Source: Syngnathus acus
Lineage: Eukaryota > Chordata > Actinopteri > Syngnathiformes > Syngnathidae
DNA: 64,000 nt
Direction: 5' to 3'
Assembly (NCBI RefSeq): GCF_901709675.1
Contig: NC_051093.1
Location: forward strand, 2,253,053-2,317,052
Shown here piece after piece: positions 12,135 through 24,557 of the stretch; the stretch's first letter is position 1; the number at the start of each line of letters is the position of its first letter. The translations under genes were made by a program, and so were the position numbers. The notes beneath the pieces are model-generated. The model had not been told where the DNA came from and searched no databases. It saw nothing but the letters and a program-made list of their open reading frames with translations.

Positions 12135-12707
12135 TCATTCCGATTATGATGAATACGATTCGATTTACTTCTCTGACGCTACAACTCTTACTCCGATGGA
12201 AAAAATATTCATACCACTTTGATTATAATGGGATGTGATACCCTTCACTCCAATTTTATGTGGCATAATTCATTCCAATCAGGATAATCCTCTCCTCAAT
12301 ATCGATGCAATAAGATTCTCTTTAATTACGATTACGATTCGATGATTACAGAATTATTCTTGCCAACTTTACTTTCGATTCACTTCAAATTCTGGTGGTG
12401 TTCCAACAGAATTCACTTCAATTACAATATGATTCTCTCCAATTACGAGATGATTCTCTTCCATTCGGAGCCAAGCCACAAAGTGCGGCAGTCCATCACA
12501 ATCGGAGGCAATGTGTCACAAGATATGACATGATGTCACATCACGTGGCACATTGTGGCATAGCTGCCAGCCGCTGATTGAATCCATCCACTCCATCCAT
12601 TAACGTTTTATTAAAATGCGTTTAGCGGCGCACTCGCTCTGACATGATGGATTCCATCACGCCGTTTTAATCAATACCACCATTGATTCACCACACACAC
12701 AACACAC

Positions 12708-12764
<57 letters not shown>

Positions 12765-13520
12765 AAGTGGCTCTCAACTCGCCCTTAATGGAGACTTTTA
12801 GTACGTCACAGATTATGACTGCTAATGTGTGGAAGACACAAGGCTACGGCAGCTAACGGGCCTAGCCAAACATTGCCTTTTGGTGCACGCTTGAGTCTGT
12901 GTGGCAAAGGGCTGGTGTTGGGGTGAAGTCGATTTTGTCTAATCTTTTCTATCACCTCTGCCTCCACGTAGCGCCTCGCCGCACGATGGTTCCCGGGGGA
13001 TCATCCAGGTATTCCCGCCTTATCCGAGCGCGGCTGATGGATTTGGGTCCTCATTCACGCTCGACTGGACGCGGCAAAGAAAGGGGGGGGTGTGGGGGGC
13101 AAACGTTTAACCCGCAAAGCGGTCTGACAAGCGGAGTGTCTCGCTTGCCGTGTTTCTGGTGATTCACACGTCCGGTAGACAAAGCGGTAACATTGCGACG
13201 TTTAGCATCATTTGGCCAACATGACGATAACGCTTTTCACATTTCACATCCACGCACGCAGTAAAAATCTAGAAATATGACCCATTCCAATTTTTATATG
13301 ATTCATTCCAAATGTGATTTGATACAACACAATTCATTCCAATTCTGGTGTGAAGCACTTCATTGATGACACAATATGGTTACGATTCTCTCCGATTGTG
13401 ATGCAGTATCATACACTTCAATATAATTTGATTCATTCCGATTTTGATGCAACACCATGTGATTCACTCCAATTGATACAATTCAATTCTCTTCATTTAT
13501 GATGCAATGTGACACAAGTG
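12135..13520 (-). repeat. Degenerate minisatellite, CATTCC/CACTCC orientation
   Basis: Two patches (about 12135-12480 and 13270-13520) repeat variants of gattcattccaatt and gattcactccaa with tgatgcaa spacers. These are the reverse complement of the motif at 10095-10415. Between the patches lie a CA repeat and unique sequence. Confidence 0.5.
12691..12762. repeat. (CA)n microsatellite
   Basis: About 70 bases of CA with two early interruptions. Confidence 0.95.
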
Positions 13521-16333
13521 ACTGCCATTACTGCAAGTAGAATACAACCGATTCCAATTACAATGCAAGCGGTAATGTGTAATCTTGTCTACTTTAGCGG
13601 CGCATTTGCTCTTTAGGAAGTCAAATCCCGGAGCCGGGACGTGGCCCGGGATCAAACACGTGCAGACATCTTTTAACCTCCTCCAGCCGACACATCGGCC
13701 ATTAAACATTTAGCTTGTGTGTGATTAGGAATTCCTGTCATGCATCCAAAGATATGAAATATGTCAGCGTGCATTACGGCCCGCACGCTAAACGCACTAA
13801 AGCATGAGCACAACGTCTGGAATATTTCAGTGAGATTTAATGGGGGGGGGGGGGAGTGCGAGCGAGAGAGAAAGAGACGCCAAAAAGGCGAGTGAGCGAG
13901 CAGAATGTCTGCAGGCCAGGGGGTGTGTTGGGAATAACGGGAAGTGAAGTGCCTACATTTCTCCGCTCACAACACACAAACATCAAATCCACTGTGTCAT
14001 CCACGCGCTTGCTGGATGCTATACTAAATGTCACATTTTTACATGTTGTCCTCAAACGCACCGTAAGCATTAAATATGATGTTAGCTGCAGCGTGACATC
14101 GATGCCACCCACAATTTGGGCCCTCGTAAAAACATTGACCGCAATCTCTTGTAATGAGCTCGCAATGTTGTCTGCGTAGCGTCCACTTGTCGCGCTAGCA
14201 AACGGCAACGTTGTCATTTGCGGTCGCGGCGGCAGTGTGACGATGTTCAGGCCGTGTCGTTTGTACAAGCATGTGTTTGGGCTGCTAATGAGGTGGCTGG
14301 TGGGGGGGGGGGCAGTGGGATACAGCTGGATGGTGGTTGAATAGGGTTACCATGGTAACTGTTGGCGAACATTTGAATGCACAGTGAGCCGGAGGAAAGC
14401 TGGGAGAGGAAGCTGGGCTGCGCCGTGCGTGCGTGTGCGTGTGTGTGTGTCAAAGGGTTAATGTGTGACATGTTAGCGGGTTAATGTCTCGTCAAAATGC
14501 GAGGTCACTGTAATGTCTACTCGCCAGCCACTGGAGATCGGGGGTTGCTCTGGCTTATGGTGGTCTCAGATGCAGTGTATCAATACCCAAAAATGTGCAT
14601 CGATACCTAAAAACATGAATCGATACTATTAGCATATAGGTTGATATGGATGTTTTACCGTTGATGATCAAACTTGTCATAGTATCGATACCTGACGCGA
14701 TTGCACCGATACCAAACAAAGGGGTAGCATCGATATTGATGCGTTGTCAGAACAACGAGAAGAATACTGATCTTAAGATTTCATTAAAAATGATTATCGA
14801 TCACATCGAAGCTCCCTCGAACCGCCTTCTCCTCTCAACCATTTCTCACTTTCTCGTTGTCCCCCTTCTGCTTATTAATATCCCAAAATTTTCCCTTTCC
14901 TTTTTTTGAATGTCTCTCTCTATTTATACCACCTCTTTATCCCCGATCATCCTTTCACTCCCGCTTCATGTTCGCCCCCCTCTTCGTCTTCCTCCTCTGC
15001 AGCTGCTCAGTATTCATCCATTACGCCATTGATAATTCCCTCTTCTTCCACCTCCTCCTTTTCCTCCATCCATCAGATTAATCATCCTTCGCTCTTTCCT
15101 CACCTGGCGATGTCCAAGTGGCATCATTAAAGTCGTCGTTTATAACAAATGTCAAATAAAACGCGTCAGCGCCTGTTGTGCAGCGTGGCGGGGCGGGCCA
15201 GGCGAGGCGAGGCAGGCCACCTGCCTGCATTTCCATCCAGGGTGCTAACGCTGTTAGCTTAGCTATCAAGCAGGCTGCGGCAGTCAAGCAGGCAGGCTAG
15301 CGTCTTCCCTGAGGCTAACAATTAGCATTTGAGCTTCCTTTTGTGCTTGTGGTTTTTTGGCGGTGTCATCGCTTCGGGCTGGGAAGGATGACATGATTAA
15401 GAAAGGGGAGAAGGTGTTTTTATTGGAAATGTGTTTGTTAGGAAGAAATGTGCTTTATTTGGTTCTCTTTTTTGGTTCACAGTCCACTTCTTGTTGTGTT
15501 CAGTTAATGGCCATCTGTAAAACTGTGATCTGCGTGGTGATCTGCACTTGAGTTGAATTCAATTTTGCACATTGCCATTCCATTTATATGTTTCAGCATT
15601 TCCAGGAAAAAGTGTATGAGCCTTCCCCATTCATTCAATCAAAACAGTCCAACTTTGGGATTGTTAGTCTGCCAAGAACAATTACGTCTGTTTGACACAA
15701 TAGCTCCGAAAGATCTTTGTCTTTGATACGCTCTAAATGTCTGCATTGTTGATGGTGAGAAAGGAAAGGCCTTTGATACGCTCTCTTCTTCCTCATTCTT
15801 TTCATCTTTGTTGTTCCTCCTCGCCGACTCCTCGCCGGGCTTTATGTTCCCAAACAAGCGTTGGGAAGAAAGGGAATCGCGTCTGCTTATTTGCGTCGCT
15901 GCGTGCTACCCTGCAAAATCCTTGCAATTCAGGATCAGGGCCTGACGAGTATAACGTCTTCCGACAGGGTCTCGCTTGGACGCATTCCCCCCTTGAATTT
16001 TGTCCAAAATGGCAACGGGACATTGGACATTGAGACTTTTTTGTCTGTCTTGCTGTGATAGAAATGGCAGATGAATTCCTTGTCATGAGAGTTTTTGGTG
16101 TATTCTGTCATTTTTGATTGGTCCACTCGATCTCATGTCCATCCCCGAATTTGGTGTCAGGTGCAATTTCTTTTGAGCATTTGTCTGAAATGGCTGCAAC
16201 ATCAGACTTGCTGCACGGGTCCTTAAGACGTTTTCTTCTTGTGTACGTTGTGTCTTGACAAACTAGCATAGCCAACCTCATGTTGATCTGTTAAGCTTTC
16301 CAGAGGCATCGCACGAACATGTCGCTTCAAATC
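13521..16333. other. Gene-poor stretch upstream of lrrc4b coding region
   Basis: No gene is supported. Notable contents are a G run (13842-13853), a cluster of atcgatacc-like words (14575-14745), a pyrimidine-rich tract (14820-15080), and the first member of a diverged direct duplication (15785-15925, second copy 16600-16730). Confidence 0.55.
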
Positions 16334-16470
16334 ACAATGGCTGGCTGACTTGTTCAGTTTCGGTCACGGGTCTTTGAGACTTTTTGGTGCATCTTGGCAT
16401 GACGGACATGTCCGCCCAATTTCACGTCCACTGATGAAACTGGTGTCGGCAGCTCATTGTCATTTTTTGC
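16334..16470 (+). repeat. Interspersed repeat, CTTGAGAC family, copy A
   Basis: Reads aatggctggctgac, then ggtctttgagactttttgg, then gacatgtccgcccaatttca, then gatgaaactggtgtcgg. The same ordered words recur at 23440, 25145, 43660, 45525, 47575 and 58455. A weaker neighbouring copy lies at about 16000-16180. Confidence 0.6.
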
Positions 16471-16880
16471 TTTACAGGAAGCACATCTGAAAGAATTCAA
16501 AATGGCTGACTTCATGTCCGTTTTCTTGAATGGCTCAGAAAAGAGACTCGCGTGCGTCGGTGAAACTTTTTTTTTTCTTTTCCAAATACGTATGTCAATT
16601 TCCCTCTTCTTGTCTTTGTTGTTTATCCTCAGTGACACCCGGCTTTGCGTCCTCCCCAAACGAGCGTGGGCAGAAAGGGAATAACATCTGCTTATCTGCG
16701 TCGCTCTATGTTCCCACGGCTCACCAGAGCAGAAGCGCAGAGATCGGCAGCGGCGCCAAAGCGGCAGAGGCGCCATGCGGGATTAAACGGTGGCGCATTG
16801 GGATTAAGGATCCCCCGAGGCTTTTCCGGACACGTGGGCCGCACCTTTGGATCGCAGCGCCGGGTCATGACCCAGTTGCC

Positions 16881-18725
16881 ATGCGCATCGCCACGCTGAC
16901 CTGCCTTCCCGGCCCTTCCTCCCCCTTCCTCTTTGCGCTGCTCTACTTCCTGTCGGCGCTGGCGGCGGCGGTGCTCGCCTCGTCGTCCTCGTGCCCGGAC
17001 CGCTGCTCCTGCTCCAACCAAGCCAGCCGAGTCATCTGCACCCGCCAGAGCCTGGACGACGTGCCGGACAGCATCTCCGTCAACACCAGATACCTCAACC
17101 TGCAGGAGAACGCCATCCAGGTGAGGTGGTGCTTTCAGGGACACGCCCAAATCATAACGCCATTGACGCCGCCGTGTATCTTCAGGGACAGTCGGAAACG
17201 CAGAATTCCTGGCATGAATGTTCTCAACTCTACCGTCTGTCTATTTAATCAATGATCTCATTCAGTCAGATGTTTTCTTCAGGGAAAATCTTAAATCCTA
17301 AACTTTCTCACTGAACTGATTGTGTGATTGGTCCAAATTTCGTGGCAGCCCGCTGTCACATAAATGCGCCACACTCTGAGTTTATGAAAGATTCTTTTAG
17401 TTCTCCGGCAGGCTTAAAGAGCTTTCATCCATTATTCCAGCTTTACTTTTCCGTTTGTTCGCCCGTCTCTAGTGCAGTTGGAAGAAGTGAACATTGACAA
17501 GTTAATCCAAAAATCCCAAACAGGCATTTAAAAGGCTTTTTTATTTTTTATTTTTTTTTATTGTGGTGTATCGCTGTGTGTTATGTTTACGGTCGCGCTC
17601 ATAAAAATGCTCCCCGGGAGAAATATGCGTGCCACTTATTGACTGGCGACGATAAACAACAACGTCAGACATGTTCCAATTAAGAGTTTATATATTACAT
17701 ATCGACTCACAAACGGCTCACTTTTGCCCGCGTGCTTGATTGCAAACCACGCAGATGATTTCAATTAAAAACCAACTCGGCTTTACGAGAGAAGTAATTA
17801 CAAACACGTCGGCAGGGAGAAAAAAAAAAAGATTGTGATTTATGGAGATAGCTGGTCGCTTGGCTTTGTAATACCACCTTCTTCCTCGGGAGGCAGCAGT
17901 GAGCGCTGACATTCTTACTCGCTCACCAAAATGTGGGAGAATATGTCCAAAATTTTATATAAGTGTAACAAAAAAGCTGAATGATGCTGGCCAAAATGAA
18001 ATCTAGTGAGTTTGATTTGATTCTGTTTCAACTTTAAGGCAAATGTAACACCAAAATTTCCATCAAAGTCCACACGATTCGACTTTTGGGGGTTCTGACA
18101 TACACTACCGTTCAAAAGTTTGGGGTCACAAAATTGTTTGGGTGACCCCAAACATTTGAACGGTAGTGCATATATTTATTTAGATAATTATTTATAGATT
18201 ATATATATAATCTTCTGTGTAAAAAATCTTATAATATATATGTATACTTACATTCATAGATTATATATAATCTTATACAAATACAAGATATAATTTATAA
18301 TATTTAATTCATAATATTTTATTATAATAATATTTACACTACCGTTCAAAAGTTTGGGGTCATCCAAACAATTTTGTGACCCCAAACTTTTGAACGGTAG
18401 TGTAGATGTCCCTTTTCCATACGTTAAAATCTCTTCTGGGACTTGAAACAAGCTGCCGCACACCAAAAACAAAATTTCCAATATTAGTTTTCCTTTGGAG
18501 CGGATACATTCCGATTTGCTCGCTCGTATCCCGGAGCGCCTCTTGAAATGATTAAAAAATCTAAAAATGTTTTAACACCTGAAGGCATCCTAGATTCTCC
18601 GGCTTATTTTTTGCTTTGCTCGGCTGAGGACCCTTGCGGTGAAGCCTTGACAGCTCCCACCAGCCCCCAACACCTCCCTCCCACTTCCTGCTCTACATTT
18701 GGAGGCGGAGGTGGCTCAATTCCAG

Positions 18726-18790
<65 letters not shown>

Positions 18791-21104
18791 GCAGCAAGAT
18801 TAGGCAAGACACACACACACACACTGCAACCCCTAAAGTGGAACACAATCCGTTCTGTAACGCTGGTTTATGGCAAATCCTTGAAATGATCATCCAACTT
18901 TGATGCCTCGTTGTGCCTACATAAGGTAGCAGGGGCAAAAAAAAACCTTGAAAATTTCAGTCACAGTCTTGAAATTCACCTACGATGGCTGCTTAAAAGC
19001 CAAAAGGCCCACTTCCTGCTCCGTTTTGGCCAGTATGTCAGCATCAATGGCAGTTTCAACGGGCCGGCCTTTGCTCCGCCTCCTGTCGTTTTTTGAACTA
19101 ACATTTCAAAGTATAAAGCAAAAGTCAATCGCAGAGTTCCACTGCCAAAGATCGTCAGTGTTGTAACTTTGCGTGGTCACCCCGCAGGTCATCAAGTCGG
19201 ACACCTTCAAGCACCTGCGGCACCTGGAGATCCTGCAGCTCTCCAAGAACCAGATCCGTCAGATCGAAGTGGGCGCCTTCAATGGCCTCCCCAACCTCAA
19301 CACGCTGGAGCTGTTTGACAACCGCCTCACGCTGGTGCCCTCGCACGCCTTCGAGTACCTCAGCAAGCTGCGTGAGCTGTGGCTGCGCAACAACCCCATC
19401 GAGACGCTGCCGGGCTACGCCTTCCACCGCGTGCCCTCGCTGCGCCGGCTGGACCTGGGCGAGCTCAAGAAGCTGGACTTTATCTCGGATGCCGCCTTTG
19501 TGGGTCTGGTCAACCTGCGGTACCTGAACTTGGGCATGTGCGGACTCAAAGACATACCCAAGTTGACGGCCCTGGTGCGGCTGGAGGAGCTGGAGCTATC
19601 AGGGAACCGGTTGGAGATCATCCGCCCCGGGTCCTTCCAGGGTTTGGCTTCATTGCGGAAGCTGTGGCTGATGCACTCGCAGGTGTCGGTGATTGAACGC
19701 AACGCCTTTGATGACTTGAAGAACCTGGAGGAGCTCAACCTGTCCCACAATTCCTTACACTCGCTGCCGCACGATCTCTTCACGCCGCTACACCAGCTGG
19801 AGCGGGTGCACCTGAACCACAACCCTTGGGTGTGCACCTGCGACGTGCTTTGGCTCAGCTGGTGGCTGAAGGAGACGGTGCCCAGCAACACAACCTGCTG
19901 CGCCCGCTGCCACGCGCCGCCCTTCCTCAAGGGTAAATACATCGGCGAGCTGGACCAGAGTCACTTCACCTGCTACGCACCCGTCATCGTGGAGCCGCCC
20001 ACCGACCTCAACGTCACCGAAGGCATGGCGGCCGAGCTCAAGTGCCGCACCAGCACCTCCACCACCTCGGTCAACTGGATCACTCCCAACGGGACGCTGA
20101 TGACCCACGGCTCGTACCGGGTGCGGATCTCGGTGCTGCACGACGGCACACTCAACTTCACCAATGTCACCCTGCGCGATACGGGCCAGTACACCTGCAT
20201 GGTGACCAACGCAGCCGGGAACACCACGGCCACCGCCGTGCTCAACGTCACTGCCGCCGACGTCAGCGTCAACTACACCTACTTCACCACAGTGACGGTG
20301 GAAAGCGTGGAAACGCCGGGAGAAGAGGAGTCCGCTCTGGTGGCGATCAACGAGACCTTCATCCGAGTCCTCCCGGTACCAACGCCCTCTGGGAATCTGT
20401 GGCCAGACAGCATCCCGACTACGGCCTCCTCACTGTCTGTTGACTGGTCCTCGCCCCGCGCCACCCGGCCCACCTTCACCGTACCCATCACCGAGCCGGG
20501 TTTCTCCGGCCTTGACGACGTGATGAAGACCACCAAGATTATCATCGGCTGCTTTGTGGCCATCACCTTCATGGCGGCGGTGATGTTGGTGGTCTTCTAC
20601 AAGCTGAGGAAGCAGCACCAGCTCCACAAGCACCATGGCCCCGCCCGGGCCATTGAGATCATCAACGTGGAGGACGAGTTGCGCGGTGGGGCCGGTGGCC
20701 GGGGTGCCGGCGGCGGCATCGCGGGGGGCTGCGCCTTGACGCAAAGCAGCGGAATCGGGGGCGGCCAGAGCCTGAGGCGGCACCACTCGGACGCCGTCAC
20801 CCTGCCGCACCTGACTCGTTCGGAGCACCTCAACTACTACAAGACACACCACTTGGGCAACAACATGGTGGGACTTGGCGTCAACAACAACAACAACCCA
20901 CTGCCTTGCTCCCAGAACATGAGCATGTCCTGCTCCCAAGTACCCAGCTCCTTGGTCGGCGGCCTGGGGACTCTGCCCACCCCGGTCCCGCTGCCCCAGC
21001 TGAGCCTGCACAGCTCCCTCAAGGGCCTCATGGCCAAAGGGCAGAACGAGCCTCTGCTCTTTAAGAGCGGCTCCAAGGAGAACGTACAAGAGACTCAGAT
21101 CTGA
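16881..21104 (+). CDS. lrrc4b: Leucine-rich repeat-containing protein 4B (netrin-G ligand 3)
   Basis: A postsynaptic type I adhesion protein; the family binds LAR-type receptor phosphatases to organise excitatory synapses. Two coding exons, 16881-17120 (80 codons, donor gtgagg) and 19188-21104 (acceptor ccccgcag), give 718 residues; human LRRC4B has 713. In order: hydrophobic signal peptide (1-36), LRRNT with C38, C42, C44 and C53, a tandem leucine-rich repeat array to about 290, LRRCT starting [11 protein letters not shown], one Ig I-set domain (about 344-432, ending [11 protein letters not shown]), a Ser/Thr-rich stalk with N-glycosylation sites, a transmembrane helix (531-553, [20 protein letters not shown]), a Gly- and His-rich cytoplasmic tail, and the PDZ-binding C-terminus ETQI. 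The start ATG opens the signal peptide. LRRC4B is preferred over LRRC4 or LRRC4C from the C-terminal KENVQETQI and the synteny. Confidence 0.95.
18101..18404. mobile_element. Palindromic MITE with TA target site, in the lrrc4b intron
   Basis: Two near-perfect palindromes of about 70 bp (18101-18170 and 18335-18404) share tacactaccgttcaaaagtt and its complement. They flank about 165 bp of AT-rich DNA. The outer ends are TA. This terminal sequence is widespread in fish genomes and typical of Tc1/mariner-related non-autonomous elements. It could be one element with palindromic ends or two tandem short MITEs. Confidence 0.7.
18728..18789. repeat. (TG)n microsatellite in lrrc4b intron
   Basis: About 60 bases of uninterrupted TG, followed within 30 bases by a short CA run. 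Confidence 0.95.
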
Positions 21105-21399
21105 GGGAACCCATGAAGCCCCCCTGTAGCCCCACGTCGCCCCGTCGAGCACACGCTCCTACCCGCATTCAGGTGACAAGCAGCTCTAGTTTTTGCCAAA
21201 GTCCCAAGTCAAGCCAACTAAATGGATGTCGCATCTTTTGTGGATTATTTCTACGGACCGGCTAGGTGGACGGAATAACGGGATGCGTCTCCACGTGGCT
21301 TCGTGGACAAACCAGAGCTATAAAAAAAGGATAAGAAAAAAGAACAAAAAGTACTTGATATTATTATATATGAACGGTAAATATATTTTCACTGGGAGA

Positions 21400-21405
21400 A
21401 ATAAA
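21400..21405 (+). terminator. Candidate poly(A) signal of lrrc4b
   Basis: AATAAA 296 bp after the stop. The following 800 bp are also AT-rich with other possible signals, so the true 3' end may lie further on. Confidence 0.4.
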
Positions 21406-23262
21406 TTATAAAGAATCTTTATGAAGCCGCCGACGTAGAAAGTGTGAAGAATATATTTAAACAATCTTGGAAAAAAAATCGTTGTCCTTGTGGTCCGCCT
21501 TTCAAAATGGCCGCTGGATGAATCTATTTTCTTTTTTCTAGTCAGGCCCGTTTTTTTTAGGGGTGGGGGGCAGCGCTCACACCAACAGGGTCAGCGGCGG
21601 CGTGCTGTGTAGCATCAACAAAAACAATAATAATAATAATGACGACGATAATGACAATAATAAGAAGTGGCATAAGCTCACGGTGTACATAGTCCCAAAA
21701 GGCTGCTCGCTAATCACCATCTTTGGATTCACGTGTTAGCGTTAGCATTAGCATTGTTATTATCACGCCGTTCGCTCTTCTTTTTTTGTACACTTGAGGG
21801 TCTTTTTCTAACGGACACAAAATGGCGGCTGGAGAAAAACGTCAGGATTTGAAGATTATGGAAGGATGACTTCACTCGATGACGGAGGTTTTCCGAAGGT
21901 AAGCGCCACTTGTCGGTGGGACAAAAAAAAACTAAAAACAGACTTTTTTATTCACCCCCAAAAAAGGACAAATCAATGAAAAAATATATAAACTTATAGA
22001 TCTCTTTTAAAAGAAAAAATATGATGATGATTGAGTGGTTTTTTTTGCATTTTGCTTTTCTTGTTTTTTTTTCTTATTTTTTTAAAGTGTTCTCTTTCTT
22101 CTTGTACTCTTCTTGTTCTTGTTCTTCTAATTAGATGATTCCACGGGTTCTAATTATGCCGACAATATTCTGTTATAGCCCAGGTCACTTTGGAAATTAA
22201 AAAAGAACTGGCACACAAAATGGCAGCAGCTGGATTCTCGTGGCTGTTTTCTTGATTGTTTTGGTTTTACTTTTGTGTGAGGTATTTTTTTTTTATTGTC
22301 AAGCGGCCGATGGCTGAATCCAAAAAGCTTGACTATTTAGCTCGGCTCGAGCATACCTGCTTCCGATCCAGTTTTGTCAAATGTCGGGCATGAATGTCCG
22401 CTACTTCTTTATGGCAAACTTTGGCTGTGGTTTCCTTGATTTTTGAATGTCAGCATCTCGTTGCCATGATGACATCCTAATAAATGCCACAGTATCAACT
22501 TCAACAGCCGCCCATCCCCCCTCCCGAATCCTCCTCTTCCACCCCATCATCATCATCATCAGGTCTCCATGGCAACAGTTGCCGCTGCGACAGTCCTCAT
22601 CAAGGTGTCGCCGTTCGCTCCATAAACTCTGCAAATGACTCGTAAGCCCCGACCCCCGACCACTTGTGTGTGTCTCTGAGAAAGACTATTTGTACCTTCA
22701 ATCCATCAGGATGGCCCGTGTGTTCGTAATTGATATTTTTATTTGATATTCAATGTAAGTCAAAATAATTCGATTCAATTTGATTAAAATCTAGTTTATT
22801 GTATTCATTTTAATTTGTAAATTAACAGAAAAACAAAAGAAAAAAAATTGTTTTTTTATCCAAAACATGAACCAAAAAATCTGGGTTTGTTTTTCTGACA
22901 GAAAATAAGTTTGATTATGTGCTCCATGACATAATGACGCCTGTTGTGAATTATTGTGTGCCAGTGGGTCAATGAGCATCGTCGTCATGGTCACATTTGA
23001 TGCTTCTGGATGTTTCTTTTCAATAATGACGCTCACTTGATGCACACTGACTGACACTAGTCTTCATCATCGCACACAAAGCTCCTGCTTGGTTAAATCA
23101 TGACGATGTGGGGGCGCACCTACGAGAGGGCGCGCCAAGGTGTCCTCCATTCGGGAACGGCCAACACCTTGGCACCAGGCTTAGCTAGCCATCGTCTTGG
23201 TTACTGGGCGCCCCTGGCAACCACATGTCTGTGCCGGTCGTCTTGCCAGTTAGGAGGTGGCT

Positions 23263-23263
<1 letters not shown>
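21406..23263. other. lrrc4b 3' flank / intergenic
   Basis: AT-rich DNA with T/A homopolymer runs and a short CAT repeat (about 22545-22560). It may hold distal lrrc4b 3'UTR. No coding signal is recognised. Confidence 0.5.

Positions 23264-23339
<76 letters not shown>
23264..23339. repeat. (TG)n microsatellite
   Basis: 76 bases of perfect TG. Confidence 0.97.
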
Positions 23340-23341
<2 letters not shown>

Positions 23342-23439
23342 TCAATTGTTGCTTGGCAGATTAGATTGATATAAATGGGCATATGTCAATCATACTCGGC
23401 AAAGGCAAAACCCTGAAAATGTTGCTCCAAACGTCTGCT

Positions 23440-23600
23440 TTTAAACAAAATGGGCGACACTTCCAAGCATGGGTCCTTGAGACGTTATCATGCGTGTTAT
23501 GATATCCTCCCAATTTTGTGTTCATTAGCCGAAGCGGTGTTTGGAGCTGATATTTGTTTTTCAAACTTTTCAGGCAGCATGACTTCAGAAATTCGTGGCT
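23440..23600 (+). repeat. Interspersed repeat, CTTGAGAC family, copy B
   Basis: Contains aaaatgggcgacacttcc, then gcatgggtccttgagacg, then cctcccaattttgtgttcat and gtttggagctgatattt, in the same order as the other copies. Confidence 0.6.
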
Positions 23601-23975
23601 GCTTCGAAACCAAAGCGGCTGACTTCCATTTACATTCTGGGCATGAGTGGTAGACTAGTAAAAAAAGACAAAAGAAATACGGCCATCGGTGCAGCATTTA
23701 AAAAAAAAAAAAAAAAGGGCTCCTATTCAGTCCTCCTCTTGCGGGGTGCGTTGGCACCTCTATTTGCCACAGACACGTAAGTGCCTGCCTTACATGTCAA
23801 GCACTCCGCTTCATAAGGATCACGATCCTGGCGAAAGCACGGGAATTTTTTTTATTCAACTCCTCCGTGAACATGCATTTTCGTTTCGGCATTGCTTATA
23901 AACACTCGCTGTAGACTGGCCAGCCCACCCAACTTCGTAGCAAAGTGACTAGATTTGAGGAGAAGGGCGTGACTT

Positions 23976-24290
23976 AAAAGTTAAAGTTAAAGTCCCAATG
24001 ATCGTTACACACACATCTGGGTGTGGTGAAATTTGTCCTCTGCATTTAACCCATCCCCATGTGATTTTAATCCATCCCCTGGGGGAGAGGGGAGCATTGA
24101 GCAGCAGTGGTGCCGCGCTCGGGAATCATTTGGTGATCTAACCCCCCAATTCCAACCCTTAATGCTGAGTGCCAAGCAGGGAGGCAATGGGTCCCATTTT
24201 TATAGTCTTTGGTATGACCCGGCCGGGGTTTGAACCCACAACCTTCCAGTCTCAGGGCAGGCACTCTACCACTAGGCCACTGAGTTGGCT
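23976..24290 (-). mobile_element. tRNA-derived SINE, copy 1
   Basis: On the minus strand the head reads cagtggcctagtggtagag (box A region) and ggttcaaaccc (box B). A body ending in tttaactttaact follows. It is about 96% identical by eye to the plus-strand copy at 26919-27228 and is arranged as its inverted partner. It is a common teleost SINE type; I give no family name. Confidence 0.85.
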
Positions 24291-24557
24291 AATTATTACT
24301 TATTACTAATAATGACTTATTTGCGAACGATACAGAAAAACCTGGAATTGAGTGAAATGGAACGGAGTGGCAATTCTATTGACAATGTACCGTACATGTA
24401 TTATGTTTGAGGCAGTCCAACAAAATCCCGGACGATTTTGAAATTCCCCCCCCGAAAAAAGTAGGACATGTCCGGGAAAAAGACGACGTCTGGTCACCCT
24501 AGCTAATGCTATGAAAACGAGTGCATGGACACACAATAATATGAAAGGGAAATACAG

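Noticed and set aside
18548-18938. Frames rich in Val-Cys or His-Thr
   Set aside because: Translation of the TG/CA microsatellite in the lrrc4b intron; the same applies at 23.2, 26.2, 42.5 and 54.0 kb.
20430-21152. 240-codon antisense frame over lrrc4b
   Set aside because: Shadow of the GC-rich sense exon; no family match.
24241-24290. tRNA-like box A and box B at the SINE heads (also 26919 and 49899)
   Set aside because: Parts of SINEs, not tRNA genes: the acceptor stem is not completed and a SINE body follows.
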